Of a stretch of DNA of 23,697 nt, positions 13,708 through 20,695 are shown one piece after another. Each line of letters opens with the position of its first letter. Position 1 is the stretch's first letter. Source of the stretch: 2-02-FULL-49-11 sp040757655 (lineage in GTDB: Bacteria; Patescibacteriota; Patescibacteriia; 2-02-FULL-49-11); NCBI GenBank assembly GCA_040757655.1, contig JBFLWV010000064.1, forward strand, positions 1 to 23,697, in the 5' to 3' direction. A program made the position numbers and the translations under genes. Below the pieces are notes generated by a model that worked only from the letters and a program-made list of their open reading frames with translations, ran no database searches and had not been told where the DNA came from.

Positions 13708-14196
13708 ATGACTACTAGACCCACCTGGGATGAATATTTCATGGAGATTGCGCGGACGGTCGCGTCGCGTGGCACGTGTGACCGCGGTAGGAGCGGATGC
13801 GTAGTCGTGCGTGATAAACGGATTTTGACCACTGGTTACGTAGGCTCTCCGCCAGGCATGCCCCATTGTGACGAAGCAGGCCATCAGATGGCAGAATTCC
13901 TGGATGAGGAAGGGAAGCGCAGCCAACATTGCATCAGGACGATTCATGCAGAACAAAATGCCATAGCGCAAGCTGCTCGATTTGGCATTTCCCTTCTCGG
14001 CGCCACGTTGTATTGCAAGATGGAACCATGTTACGTTTGTGCGCGTTTAATCATTGCCGTCGGCATTACGCGGGTGGTAGCAGAAAAGCTTTATCAGCGG
14101 GGAGAAATGACGCGGGAGATGTTTCGTCAAGCGGGTATTGCGTTGGATGTGATGAATGAGGAGGTGGAACAATATGAGCACGGGTCGAAAACGTAA
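13708..14196 (+). CDS. Zinc-dependent dCMP/cytidine deaminase family protein
   Basis: The likely reaction is dCMP to dUMP plus ammonia, feeding ThyA. The 162-residue protein has the zinc site H80-A-E82 (TIHAEQNAI) and PCxxC with Cys108 and Cys111 (EPCYVC). The N-terminal part SWDEYF-like plus GYVGSPPGMPHCDE matches the ComEB/dCMP deaminase branch rather than tRNA or riboflavin deaminases. The frame opens at 13660, but the 16 extra codons read the family A hairpin; ATG 13708 (MTTRPTWDEYF) fits the family. It heads a thymidylate-synthesis gene run. Confidence 0.88.
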   Translation: MTTRPTWDEYFMEIARTVASRGTCDRGRSGCVVVRDKRILTTGYVGSPPGMPHCDEAGHQMAEFLDEEGKRSQHCIRTIHAEQNAIAQAARFGISLLGATLYCKMEPCYVCARLIIAVGITRVVAEKLYQRGEMTREMFRQAGIALDVMNEEVEQYEHGSKT

Positions 14197-14197
14197 A

Positions 14198-14306
14198 AAT
14201 CCAAAACCCAAATCCCAAAATGAAGGTGTCCCTGCGGGACGATTCCTCAACATTTTTAATTATCATTTATCATTTTGGCTTTTGGCTTTTGATTTTTGGC
14301 TTTGAA
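14198..14306. repeat. Long intergenic hairpin (family A), deaminase-kinase spacer
   Basis: The same architecture: arms aaaatccaaaacccaaatcc and ttttggcttttggctttt, GC core TGTCCCTGCGGGACGA (near 14227-14242). From the core onward it shares a long near-identical block with 12795-12896, which shows recent copying rather than independent origin. Confidence 0.8.
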
Positions 14307-14333
14307 GGTTGTAAGTAAGTATAACGATGTATT

Positions 14334-14924
14334 ATGGAAGAGTATAAAAGGAATATAATTGTCGCCATTGTCGGCATGACCGGTGCAGGGAAAACCGAGG
14401 CTGCCTCGGTTTTTGTGTCTTCTGGGTGGCAGATGATACGATTTGGGCAGATCACGCTCGATGAATTACAGAGACGAAATCTTCCGGTGGATGAGGCGAT
14501 GGAGCGCATGGTAAGGGAAGAATTGAGGCGCAAGCACGGCATGGCTGCTTTTGCGGTCCTGAATCTCCCAAGGATTGATGCACTCCTCGCGCAAGGACCG
14601 GTGGTGGTAGATGGGCTCTATAGTTGGTCGGAGTACAAAGTCCTCAAGGAATGTTATAAGGAACAAATGAAAGTGTTAGCGATTTTTGCATCGCCAGAAA
14701 CACGGTATCGGCGGCTTGAGCATCGCGCAGAACGCCATGAAGGTGATGTGGAAAAACGTTTTCGCTCGTTCAGCCGCGCAGAATCACTCTCACGCGATTA
14801 TGCCGAGATCGAAAATCTCGAAAAAGGCGGTCCCATTGCGATGGCCGATTTTACCATAGTAGACGAAGGGGGACTGGAGGAATTTAAGGAACGAGTTAAA
14901 CATTTTATTTGTGGAATTCAGTAG
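14334..14924 (+). CDS. P-loop kinase of unassigned substrate (CoaE/UPF0200-like AAA_18 type)
   Basis: This 196-residue soluble protein has Walker A GMTGAGKTE at 14-22. A lid-like basic segment lies around ETRYRRLEHRAERHEG (about 122-137), and RSFSRAESLSRDYAEIENLEKGGPIAMADFTIVDEGG continues like dephospho-CoA kinase or the archaeal UPF0200 kinases. The latter are annotated only as nucleotide-kinase-like. Its position between dCMP deaminase and dut suggests a deoxynucleotide monophosphate kinase, but a dephospho-CoA kinase role cannot be excluded. No membrane segment or extra domain is seen. Confidence 0.65.
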   Translation: MEEYKRNIIVAIVGMTGAGKTEAASVFVSSGWQMIRFGQITLDELQRRNLPVDEAMERMVREELRRKHGMAAFAVLNLPRIDALLAQGPVVVDGLYSWSEYKVLKECYKEQMKVLAIFASPETRYRRLEHRAERHEGDVEKRFRSFSRAESLSRDYAEIENLEKGGPIAMADFTIVDEGGLEEFKERVKHFICGIQ

Positions 14925-14931
14925 ATAGAAA

Positions 14932-15040
14932 TTCTAAATCCTAAACCCTAAACCCAAAACAAATTCAAAAGCATAAATTCAAAACGTTTTGGATTTCTGT
15001 CCTTTGGATTTGTTGAGAGTTTCGAATTGAGAGTTTAGGA
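14932..15040. repeat. AT-rich palindrome (family A without GC core), kinase-dut spacer
   Basis: The 5' arm carries aaattctaaatcctaaaccc and the 3' arm carries gagtttaggatttgtg, with a smaller inner palindrome CAAAACGTTTTGG. It fills the spacer up to the dut start. Confidence 0.6.
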
Positions 15041-15053
15041 TTTGTGAGTGGTT

Positions 15054-15482
15054 ATGTCCTTAGTTCTGAAAGTCAAGAAACTCGACCCGCGCGCAAAATT
15101 GCCGCGCTACGCCTTGCCGGGAGATGCGGGATTGGATTTTTTCTGCATGGAGGAGGTTACTATTCCCCCGGCGGAACGTTATATTTTCCATACTGGTATC
15201 GCTATTGAGATACCCTTGGGGTATGTGGGATTGGTATGGGATCGCAGCGGCAATTCCAATAAACGGGGATTAAAGGTGTTGGGCGGCGTAATTGACAGCG
15301 GTTATCGCGGCGAGGTGCTGATTTGTTTACTCAACACCACTCGCGAGTCCATTACTTTGGCGAAAGAGAGCGCCATCGCGCAGATGCTCGTACAAAAAGT
15401 GGAAGAAGTTACTGTCGTAGAAGTCGATCATTTGAGTGAAAGTCATCGGGGAGAGCGGCGATTTGGGAGCACCGGTATTTAG
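15054..15482 (+). CDS. dut: dUTPase (dUTP to dUMP + PPi)
   Basis: dUTPase keeps uracil out of DNA and supplies dUMP to ThyA. The trimeric-type enzyme has the five motifs in order: PGDAGLDFF (22-30), DRSGNS (63-68), LGGVIDSGYRGE with catalytic Asp81 (76-87), the QMLV region near 110, and the terminal glycine-rich arm RFGSTG. The arm reads RGERRFGSTG rather than the usual RGxxGFGSTG. ATG 15054 (MSLVLKV) is preferred over GTG 15048. It sits 18 bp upstream of thyA. Confidence 0.92.
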   Translation: MSLVLKVKKLDPRAKLPRYALPGDAGLDFFCMEEVTIPPAERYIFHTGIAIEIPLGYVGLVWDRSGNSNKRGLKVLGGVIDSGYRGEVLICLLNTTRESITLAKESAIAQMLVQKVEEVTVVEVDHLSESHRGERRFGSTGI

Positions 15483-15500
15483 AATTGTATTTAGGCGGGT

Positions 15501-16373
15501 ATGCGTGCGTATTTACACATAGTCGACAGAGTTATGAATGAAGGCGTGATGAAGCAGACGCGTCAGGGCACTGATGCCCTGACTATTGCCGGTGCGTATT
15601 TTGAACATAGCATGGCGCAAGGGTATCCTCTGCTCACCACAAAGAAAGTGCCATTCAGGCTGGTGGCTTCTGAACTGGAATTTTTCATCAAGGGTCTTAC
15701 GGATAAACAGTGGCTCAAAGACCGCAATAATCATATCTGGGACGAGTGGGCAAATCCCCAGATTGCCCCGTATGGTCACGATGAACAATCAAAAAAGAGG
15801 ATGCTTCAAGAACGGGACTTGGGACCGATTTATGGATTCCAATGGCGACATTTCAATGCGTCGTACACAACGTATGATGCGGACTATACCAATCAAGGTG
15901 TTGATCAGCTGAAGAGAGTGGTTGAAACACTTAAAACCAATCCCAACGACCGTCGGATGATGGTGAGCGCATGGAACCCGTCAGTGATGGATCAGATGGC
16001 CTTGCCGCCATGCCATTATGGGTTTCAGGTTACGGTGATAAATAGCAAACTCAATCTACTCTGGAACCAGCGATCGGTAGATACGATGTTGGGGCTCCCA
16101 TTCAATATTGCAAGCTACGCTTTATTGCTCCACTTATTGGCGAAAGAAACAGGTCTGAAGGAAGGAATGTTGGTGGGTTTCTTGGCAGATGTCCATATCT
16201 ATGCAAATCATATTGATGGCGCAAAAGAACAATTAAGCCGCGATCCAGAGAAATATCCACTTCCCACGATTCAGACTACTCATTTCAATTCCCTCTTTGA
16301 TTGGCAGTATACTGATTCAGAGGTGATACATTATCAGTCGTATCCCACCATTACATTACCTATAGCTGTATGA
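15501..16373 (+). CDS. thyA: Thymidylate synthase ThyA
   Basis: ThyA methylates dUMP to dTMP using 5,10-methylene-tetrahydrofolate, which it oxidises to dihydrofolate. The 290-residue protein shows the folate/dUMP motifs TTKKVPFR (46-53) and RDLGPIYGFQWRHF (105-118). It also has the phosphate-binding NPNDRRMMVSAWNP (147-160), the nucleophile Cys171 in LPPCHYGFQ, and DVHIYANHID near the C-terminus. Its stop overlaps the folA start in ATGA (16370-16373), so the two are translationally coupled and the dihydrofolate produced is recycled by the next enzyme. Confidence 0.97.
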   Translation: MRAYLHIVDRVMNEGVMKQTRQGTDALTIAGAYFEHSMAQGYPLLTTKKVPFRLVASELEFFIKGLTDKQWLKDRNNHIWDEWANPQIAPYGHDEQSKKRMLQERDLGPIYGFQWRHFNASYTTYDADYTNQGVDQLKRVVETLKTNPNDRRMMVSAWNPSVMDQMALPPCHYGFQVTVINSKLNLLWNQRSVDTMLGLPFNIASYALLLHLLAKETGLKEGMLVGFLADVHIYANHIDGAKEQLSRDPEKYPLPTIQTTHFNSLFDWQYTDSEVIHYQSYPTITLPIAV

Positions 16374-16969
16374 AATTTTCTATAATTGCAGCATGTGACA
16401 AGGAAATGGGCATTGGGAAAGGAGGCACCCTTCCCTGGCGGTTGCCCAAAGAACTTGAGCATTTTCATGCGGTGACGACAACGACGCAGGATGCATCCAA
16501 GCGCAACGCGGTCGTAATGGGCAGGAAGACGTGGGAATCAATTCCTGCAAGTCGACGACCATTACAAGGGAGGCTCAATTGCGTGATCACGCGGGATGCG
16601 AATTATTCGCTCCCCGCAGGTGTAGTAAGGTTTGGATCATTGGAGGAGTGTCTGGAATATTTGGAGCAGTTGAGACCCCCTCAAGCTCCCCCTTCGCAAG
16701 GGGGAGACACCCGATTGTCCCCTCCTTACGAAGGAGGGGGTGGGGAGGTCGAGCGCGCGTTCATCATCGGCGGGGGAGAGCTTTTCAAGCACGCAATCAC
16801 CATGCCTGCATGCAGTACGATTTACCTCACCGAGATAGATGGAATTTTCGGTTGTGATACTTTTTTCCCCACCATTCCACAGGACTGTTTTCAAGAAATT
16901 GAACGATCTGATCTTCATGAAGAGCACGGAATTCGATACCAATTCGTCCACTATGAGAGAAAAACATAA
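16370..16969 (+). CDS. folA: Dihydrofolate reductase with an in-frame repeat insertion
   Basis: DHFR reduces dihydrofolate to tetrahydrofolate with NADPH, regenerating the ThyA cofactor. The core motifs are present: MGIGKGGTLPWRLPKELEHF (13-32), VVMGRKTWESIP (48-59), NCVITRD (70-76), FIIGGGELF (131-139), and YLTEIDG. The 199 residues exceed the usual 160-175 because residues about 101-126 (rich in Pro and Gly) are encoded by a palindromic repeat related to intergenic copies. The insert falls in the surface region before the GG(G)E nucleotide-binding strand, so the fold can probably tolerate it. Confidence 0.93.
   Translation: MKFSIIAACDKEMGIGKGGTLPWRLPKELEHFHAVTTTTQDASKRNAVVMGRKTWESIPASRRPLQGRLNCVITRDANYSLPAGVVRFGSLEECLEYLEQLRPPQAPPSQGGDTRLSPPYEGGGGEVERAFIIGGGELFKHAITMPACSTIYLTEIDGIFGCDTFFPTIPQDCFQEIERSDLHEEHGIRYQFVHYERKT
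16674..16749. repeat. Family B palindromic repeat inserted in frame within folA
   Basis: Two hairpins lie in tandem: CTCCCCCTTCGCAAGGGGGA (from 16686) and CCCCTCCTTACGAAGGAGGG (from 16719), flanked by CCCCCTC and GGGGGT. No stop codon is introduced. It encodes a Pro/Gly-rich stretch at residues about 101-126 that is absent from typical DHFR. Confidence 0.8.
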
Positions 16970-17028
16970 TCCCACTATTTCACGATCGATCGTATCATAG
17001 GGGGATAAAGTTTTTAGGGCGATGAATA

Positions 17029-17727
17029 ATGTTTTGTTCCATGAAAGAATACAAAGGGAAACTTATCGTCATCGAAGGCACGGACGGGTCGGGGAAAGCG
17101 ACGCAGGTTAAATTGCTCGCCCAACATTTGCGACGCAGGCATATTCCAGTGCATGTGGTTGATTTTCCGCAGTATGGGAAGGACTCAGCAGTGCTTATAG
17201 AACGGTATTTGCATGGTGCTTTTGGGCCGATTGAGCGCATTGATCCATATCTTACCTCAATTCTGTATGCAATGGATCGTTATAGTGCGCGGGAAAGGGT
17301 ATTGCGCTGGTTGAAGAAGGATATCGTCATTGCGAACAGATATACGACTGCAAACATGCTCCATCAGGCGGCGAAGATAAAATCACGTGAAGGGCAGAAG
17401 AAATATATTTCTTGGATTAAAAATTTTGAATATAACGTCCTCGGGCTCCCCAAACCAGATAAGGTGTTTTTCCTCGACGTGCCTCCTTTATTGAGTTCAC
17501 GTTTGGTTCTCAAGAAAGGTAGGAGGGAATATTTACGGGGCAAAAAGAGAGATTTGGCAGAGCGAAATTTCCGTCATCAGCAGGCAGCGTATGCGATTGG
17601 CAGGATGTTGTGTCGCAAAGGGGAATGGACGAGGATTCTCTGCACCCGCAATAGAAGCCTCTTATCGCCGAATGAAATCCATAAGAGCATTTTGAAGGCA
17701 ATACGTAGGATGGTAAATAAGATGTAG
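17029..17727 (+). CDS. tmk: Thymidylate (dTMP) kinase
   Basis: Tmk phosphorylates dTMP to dTDP, the step after ThyA. The 232-residue protein has the P-loop GTDGSGKAT (17-25, Ala where Ser/Thr is usual), DFPQYGKDS (45-53), DRYSARERV (83-91), ANRYTTANMLHQ (102-113), and a basic lid region LKKGRREYLRGKKRDLAE. ATG 17041 (MKEYKGKLIVIEG) is an equally good start by alignment. The length is slightly above the common 205-215. It is the last gene of the thymidylate run and is followed by gatB after 61 bp. Confidence 0.9.
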   Translation: MFCSMKEYKGKLIVIEGTDGSGKATQVKLLAQHLRRRHIPVHVVDFPQYGKDSAVLIERYLHGAFGPIERIDPYLTSILYAMDRYSARERVLRWLKKDIVIANRYTTANMLHQAAKIKSREGQKKYISWIKNFEYNVLGLPKPDKVFFLDVPPLLSSRLVLKKGRREYLRGKKRDLAERNFRHQQAAYAIGRMLCRKGEWTRILCTRNRSLLSPNEIHKSILKAIRRMVNKM

Positions 17728-17788
17728 ATGAAGACATCAGTTTGGAGCGATCGCACCAATTTGATGCCGAGGAACTAGGCAATAATAT

Positions 17789-19324
17789 ATGAAGCAAATA
17801 ATTGAGACCATCATCGGCCTGGAGGTTCATGTACAGCTCAAAACTAAGAGCAAGATGTTTTGCGGGTGCGACAATCGGGGCGAGTATTTGCCGCCGAATA
17901 CCTGCGTGTGCGAGACTTGCTTAGGGTATCCTGGAACATTGCCTGTGCCCAATCGTCAGGCAATCGAGTGGGCGTTAAAGACCGCGATGGCGCTGCATTG
18001 CGAGATCCTGGAAGAATTTAAATTTGACCGCAAACACTATTTCTATCCCGACCTTCCCAAAGGCTATCAGATCAGCCAGTATGACCAGCCCTTGTCGCGG
18101 AACGGGTTCCTTGAGATCGAAATCAAGGAAGGGGGTGTGAAGAAGATAGGGATTACCAGACTGCATCTTGAAGAGGATACAGCAAAGTTATTGCACAGCG
18201 ACGACGGCTCCACCCTTGTTGACTTTAACCGGGCAGGCACGCCGCTCATGGAGATAGTATCCGAACCTGATATACGCACGCCACAAGAAGCAAAGGCGTA
18301 TTTGCAGGAGTTGCGCTCGATCGTCCGTGCGCTGAAAGTTTCTGACGCGGACATGGAAAAGGGGCACCTGCGGTGCGATGCCAACATCTCGGTACGCAGA
18401 TTCACGCAGATAGATACGCAGATTCACGCAGATAGTGTTGAGAAGTTAAATACCAAAATAGAAATTAAAAACCTTAATTCATTCCGTGCAGTTGAGCGCG
18501 CATTGGCGTATGAGGAGAAGCGATTGGTAGAGTTATTGGAGCAGGGTGAATACCCCACCGTGCAAGAGACGAGAGGATGGGATGATGCGAAAGGTGTCAC
18601 GGTATTGCAACGAAGTAAGGAAGAGGCCGAGGATTACCGTTACTTTCCCGAGCCCGACATCCCACCCTTTCGGATGTCGAAGGAGGAGGTAGGGGATATC
18701 CGTGCGAAGATCCCCGAGTTACCACGCGAAAAGCGACAACGATTTGTGACGCACTACAGGTTTTCCGCAGCGGATGCACGCATCATTGTTGCTGATGAGC
18801 ATTTGGCCGATTTCACGGAAAAAGTAATTTCAGAGCTTCTCGCCTGGCTCGTGAGCCTTCCGGGTGAACTTGATGAGGCGGAAGTGTGGGAGAAATATGG
18901 CGATAAACTTAGCAAACTGACCGTGGGGTGGCTTACGTCAAAGTTGGGGGGCGTGCTCGCGGCGCGGGGCGAGACCTATGAAAGTTTGAAAGTAACACCA
19001 GAGGATTTCGCCGAATTCCTGACGCTCATCTACGGGCATACGATTTCTTCAACCATTGCGCAGGAACTCTTGGCAAAGATGGTGGAAACGGGAGAGGATC
19101 CGCATACCCTTTTAGAAACACTCGGCGGCGGCCAGATCAAAGATACCGAAACGTTGGGTAAGGCGGTGGACGAGGTGATTAATGCAAATCCAAAAATCGT
19201 TGCTGACTTCAAGGGAGGTAAAGACGCAGTGATGATGTATTTAGTAGGGCAGGTGATGAAGGAAATGAAAGGAAGGGCGGATCCGCAGTTGGTGCAGAGT
19301 TTGTTGAGGGAGAAATTAAGTTGA
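17789..19324 (+). CDS. gatB: Asp/Glu-tRNA(Asn/Gln) amidotransferase subunit B
   Basis: GatB activates Glu-tRNA(Gln) (and Asp-tRNA(Asn)) for amidation as part of GatCAB, replacing GlnRS. The 511-residue protein has the N-terminal catalytic cradle with IGLEVHVQLKTKSKMFCGC (9-27), CVCETCLGYPGTLPVPN, HYFYPDLPKGYQISQYDQP, and HLEEDTAK. The YRYFPEPDIPP motif and the C-terminal tRNA-binding YqeY-like domain follow. In place of the usual short loop before TKIEIKNLNSF, residues about 202-216 are encoded by an ACGCAGAT tandem repeat, in frame. gatA and gatC are not in the window. The tRNA-Gln(UUG) in the window would be one of its substrates. Confidence 0.96.
   Translation: MKQIIETIIGLEVHVQLKTKSKMFCGCDNRGEYLPPNTCVCETCLGYPGTLPVPNRQAIEWALKTAMALHCEILEEFKFDRKHYFYPDLPKGYQISQYDQPLSRNGFLEIEIKEGGVKKIGITRLHLEEDTAKLLHSDDGSTLVDFNRAGTPLMEIVSEPDIRTPQEAKAYLQELRSIVRALKVSDADMEKGHLRCDANISVRRFTQIDTQIHADSVEKLNTKIEIKNLNSFRAVERALAYEEKRLVELLEQGEYPTVQETRGWDDAKGVTVLQRSKEEAEDYRYFPEPDIPPFRMSKEEVGDIRAKIPELPREKRQRFVTHYRFSAADARIIVADEHLADFTEKVISELLAWLVSLPGELDEAEVWEKYGDKLSKLTVGWLTSKLGGVLAARGETYESLKVTPEDFAEFLTLIYGHTISSTIAQELLAKMVETGEDPHTLLETLGGGQIKDTETLGKAVDEVINANPKIVADFKGGKDAVMMYLVGQVMKEMKGRADPQLVQSLLREKLS
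18393..18435. repeat. ACGCAGAT tandem repeat (family C) in frame within gatB
   Basis: Two copies of a 22-bp unit (TACGCAGATTCACGCAGATA plus two bases) start at 18393 and 18415. They encode the stretch around FTQIDTQIHAD in a loop between conserved ISVR and IEIKNLNS. The same unit type occurs outside genes at 11446-11490. Confidence 0.8.
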
Positions 19325-19481
19325 AATTGCGCTCGTGAATATCCTTCATGAACACGCATCCCCGCCTCCAGCGAGGCGGGGTGCTCTGCCTCACCAGCCC
19401 GATCCGCCTTCGGCGGAGCCATGCTCGGGCTGGTTGCGGAAGGTTCATTGAAGGACAATTCACTCGCTTGTACTTCAACTT
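19318..19481. repeat. 164-bp element with ~36-bp imperfect inverted ends, gatB-miaA junction
   Basis: The left arm (19318-19353) pairs imperfectly with 19443-19481. The core holds strong palindromes: CCCCGCCTCCAGCGAGGCGGGG near 19360 (given as its two halves CCCCGCC/GGCGGGG) and CAGCCCGA...TCGGGCTG around an inner CCGCCTTCGGCGG. The left arm overlaps the gatB stop codon at 19322-19324, so the element helps define the gatB 3' end. It separates the convergent gatB and miaA genes and may work as a bidirectional terminator. Confidence 0.65.
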
Positions 19482-19500
19482 AATATGGGAGGGATGAGAG

Positions 19501-20565
19501 TTAATGGTGGAGGAAGAAGTTAATGGAGCTTAATGCCTCGTCTTTATTTTTTATCCACTGGATTCTTTTGTCTTTCTTAAACCATGTCATCTGGCGTTTG
19601 GCGTACTGGCGGTTGTGGAGGCGGATGAGTGCGAGGGTTTGAGGGAGGGTTTGTGGGCGGTTAAAATATTCTTTCCATTCCCGCAGGTTGATTGAGGAGA
19701 GTGCGGGGAGGTGGGGATCATATTTTGAAAAAAGCGTACGGGCTTCTTTTTCTAAGCCCTCCTTCATTTGTTCATTAAGTCGTTGTGCGATTCTTTTTTC
19801 AAGTTCTTCAATTGGCCGCGTGGGGCCAAGTTCGAGGGTACGATAGCGTGGCGCGCCTTTTTTTCGCTGGAGAGAAAAGGGTTTTCCCGTTGCATGGATG
19901 ACTTCAAGCGCGCGTATAATGCGGCGGCGGTTGTGACGATCTATAAAGAGGGCGGCGTCGGGGTCTTGGGAGCGGAGTTGCTGATAGAGTTGCCCTGTCG
20001 TAATTGTCATCCCAGACCAAAGATCTCGGGATCCAGACAATAAAAAACCAAAATCATTTTTTAATGTTAGTTTTTTTTCTGGATTCCCGATTTCTCGGGA
20101 ATGACAAATTCGAACCTGTAACTGCTGTCGTAGTACTTCATTTGGCGGAACGTTGGGGAATGCGAAGTTATCGACAACGGCAGAAATCCACAACCCCGTG
20201 CCGCCCACCAAGAAGGGGAGCTTGCGGCGGGAAATGATGTCGTCAATGGTTTGAAAGGCGAGCGCCTGGAAGTGGGTGACGTTAAAGCCCTCGTTTGGCT
20301 TTACGACATTGAAGAGGTGGTGAGGAATACTTTGATATAAGGATACCCCCTCTTTTGTCTCCCCCTTTGTAAGGGGGAGAACGAGAGGGGGTTTGGCTGA
20401 TGCGATGTTGATTTCTCGGTAAATTTGCCGTGAATCAGCATTGACGATTTCGCCGTTGAATTCTCGCGCGAGATCAACCGCAAGATCGGTTTTTCCCGAT
20501 GCGGTGGGACCGAGAATTACAATAAGTGGCGACAGGTACAAATGGGAGTGTAATCTAATCTTCAT
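19501..20565 (-). CDS. miaA: tRNA dimethylallyltransferase MiaA carrying two in-frame repeat insertions
   Basis: MiaA transfers a dimethylallyl group to A37 of tRNAs that read UNN codons, such as the tRNA-Leu(CAA) in this window. The 354-residue protein has P-loop ILGPTASGKTDLA (17-29), NADSRQIYREINIASAKP (42-59), PHHLFNVV (81-88), LVGGTGLW (119-126) and RRIIRALEVIHATGKPFS. It is about 45 residues longer than usual because of two extra segments: about 59-78 (rich in Lys/Gly/Leu) and about 153-188. Both coincide exactly with repeats at 20341-20391 and 20004-20107. Outside the inserts conservation looks normal, with no stop or shift, so the gene is probably functional. Confidence 0.93.
   Translation of the reverse strand: MKIRLHSHLYLSPLIVILGPTASGKTDLAVDLAREFNGEIVNADSRQIYREINIASAKPPLVLPLTKGETKEGVSLYQSIPHHLFNVVKPNEGFNVTHFQALAFQTIDDIISRRKLPFLVGGTGLWISAVVDNFAFPNVPPNEVLRQQLQVRICHSREIGNPEKKLTLKNDFGFLLSGSRDLWSGMTITTGQLYQQLRSQDPDAALFIDRHNRRRIIRALEVIHATGKPFSLQRKKGAPRYRTLELGPTRPIEELEKRIAQRLNEQMKEGLEKEARTLFSKYDPHLPALSSINLREWKEYFNRPQTLPQTLALIRLHNRQYAKRQMTWFKKDKRIQWIKNKDEALSSINFFLHH
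20004..20107. repeat. 104-bp composite palindromic element in frame within miaA
   Basis: The ends TTGTCAT (20004-20010) and ATGACAA (20101-20107) are inverted. Inside are CCAGA...TCTGG and two inner hairpins (TCCCGATTTCTCGGGA near 20085, and CCCAGACC...GATCTCGGGATCC near 20010-20034). AATT occurs on both sides (20002-20005 and 20107-20110), a possible target duplication. Element plus one AATT would be 105 bp, or 35 codons, which keeps the frame. Confidence 0.8.
20341..20391. repeat. Family B palindromic repeat in frame within miaA
   Basis: ACCCCCTC and GAGGGGGT form the outer arms, with CTCCCCC/GGGGGAG inside. The layout matches the intergenic copy at 3735-3779. In miaA it encodes residues about 59-78 between two conserved motifs. 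Confidence 0.8.
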
Positions 20566-20588
20566 GGGAGAGCAAATATCATGGTTAT

Positions 20589-20695
20589 CTCAAAACTTAG
20601 AACTTAAAACTCAAATCCACATCTTAGAACTCAAGATCTACAGTTTTGAGTTATGGCTTTGAGCTTTGCGTTTTGAGATTTGAGTTCCGTTTTTG
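20589..20695. repeat. AT-rich palindromic repeat upstream of miaA
   Basis: Ctcaaaacttagaacttaaa and its relatives on the left pair with gtttttgagatttgag-type sequence on the right, with further ...ttttgag/ctcaaaa... arms inside. It overlaps the last 17 or so codons of the small basic ORF at 20638-20856, so that ORF's C-terminus is repeat-derived. Confidence 0.55.

Noticed and set aside
20112..20124. GTAACTGCT in miaA as a third TIR element end
   Set aside because: Only 9 bases match the TIR (12 match copy 2 with its flank), there is no partner end, and the bases encode ordinary conserved MiaA residues (QQLQ).
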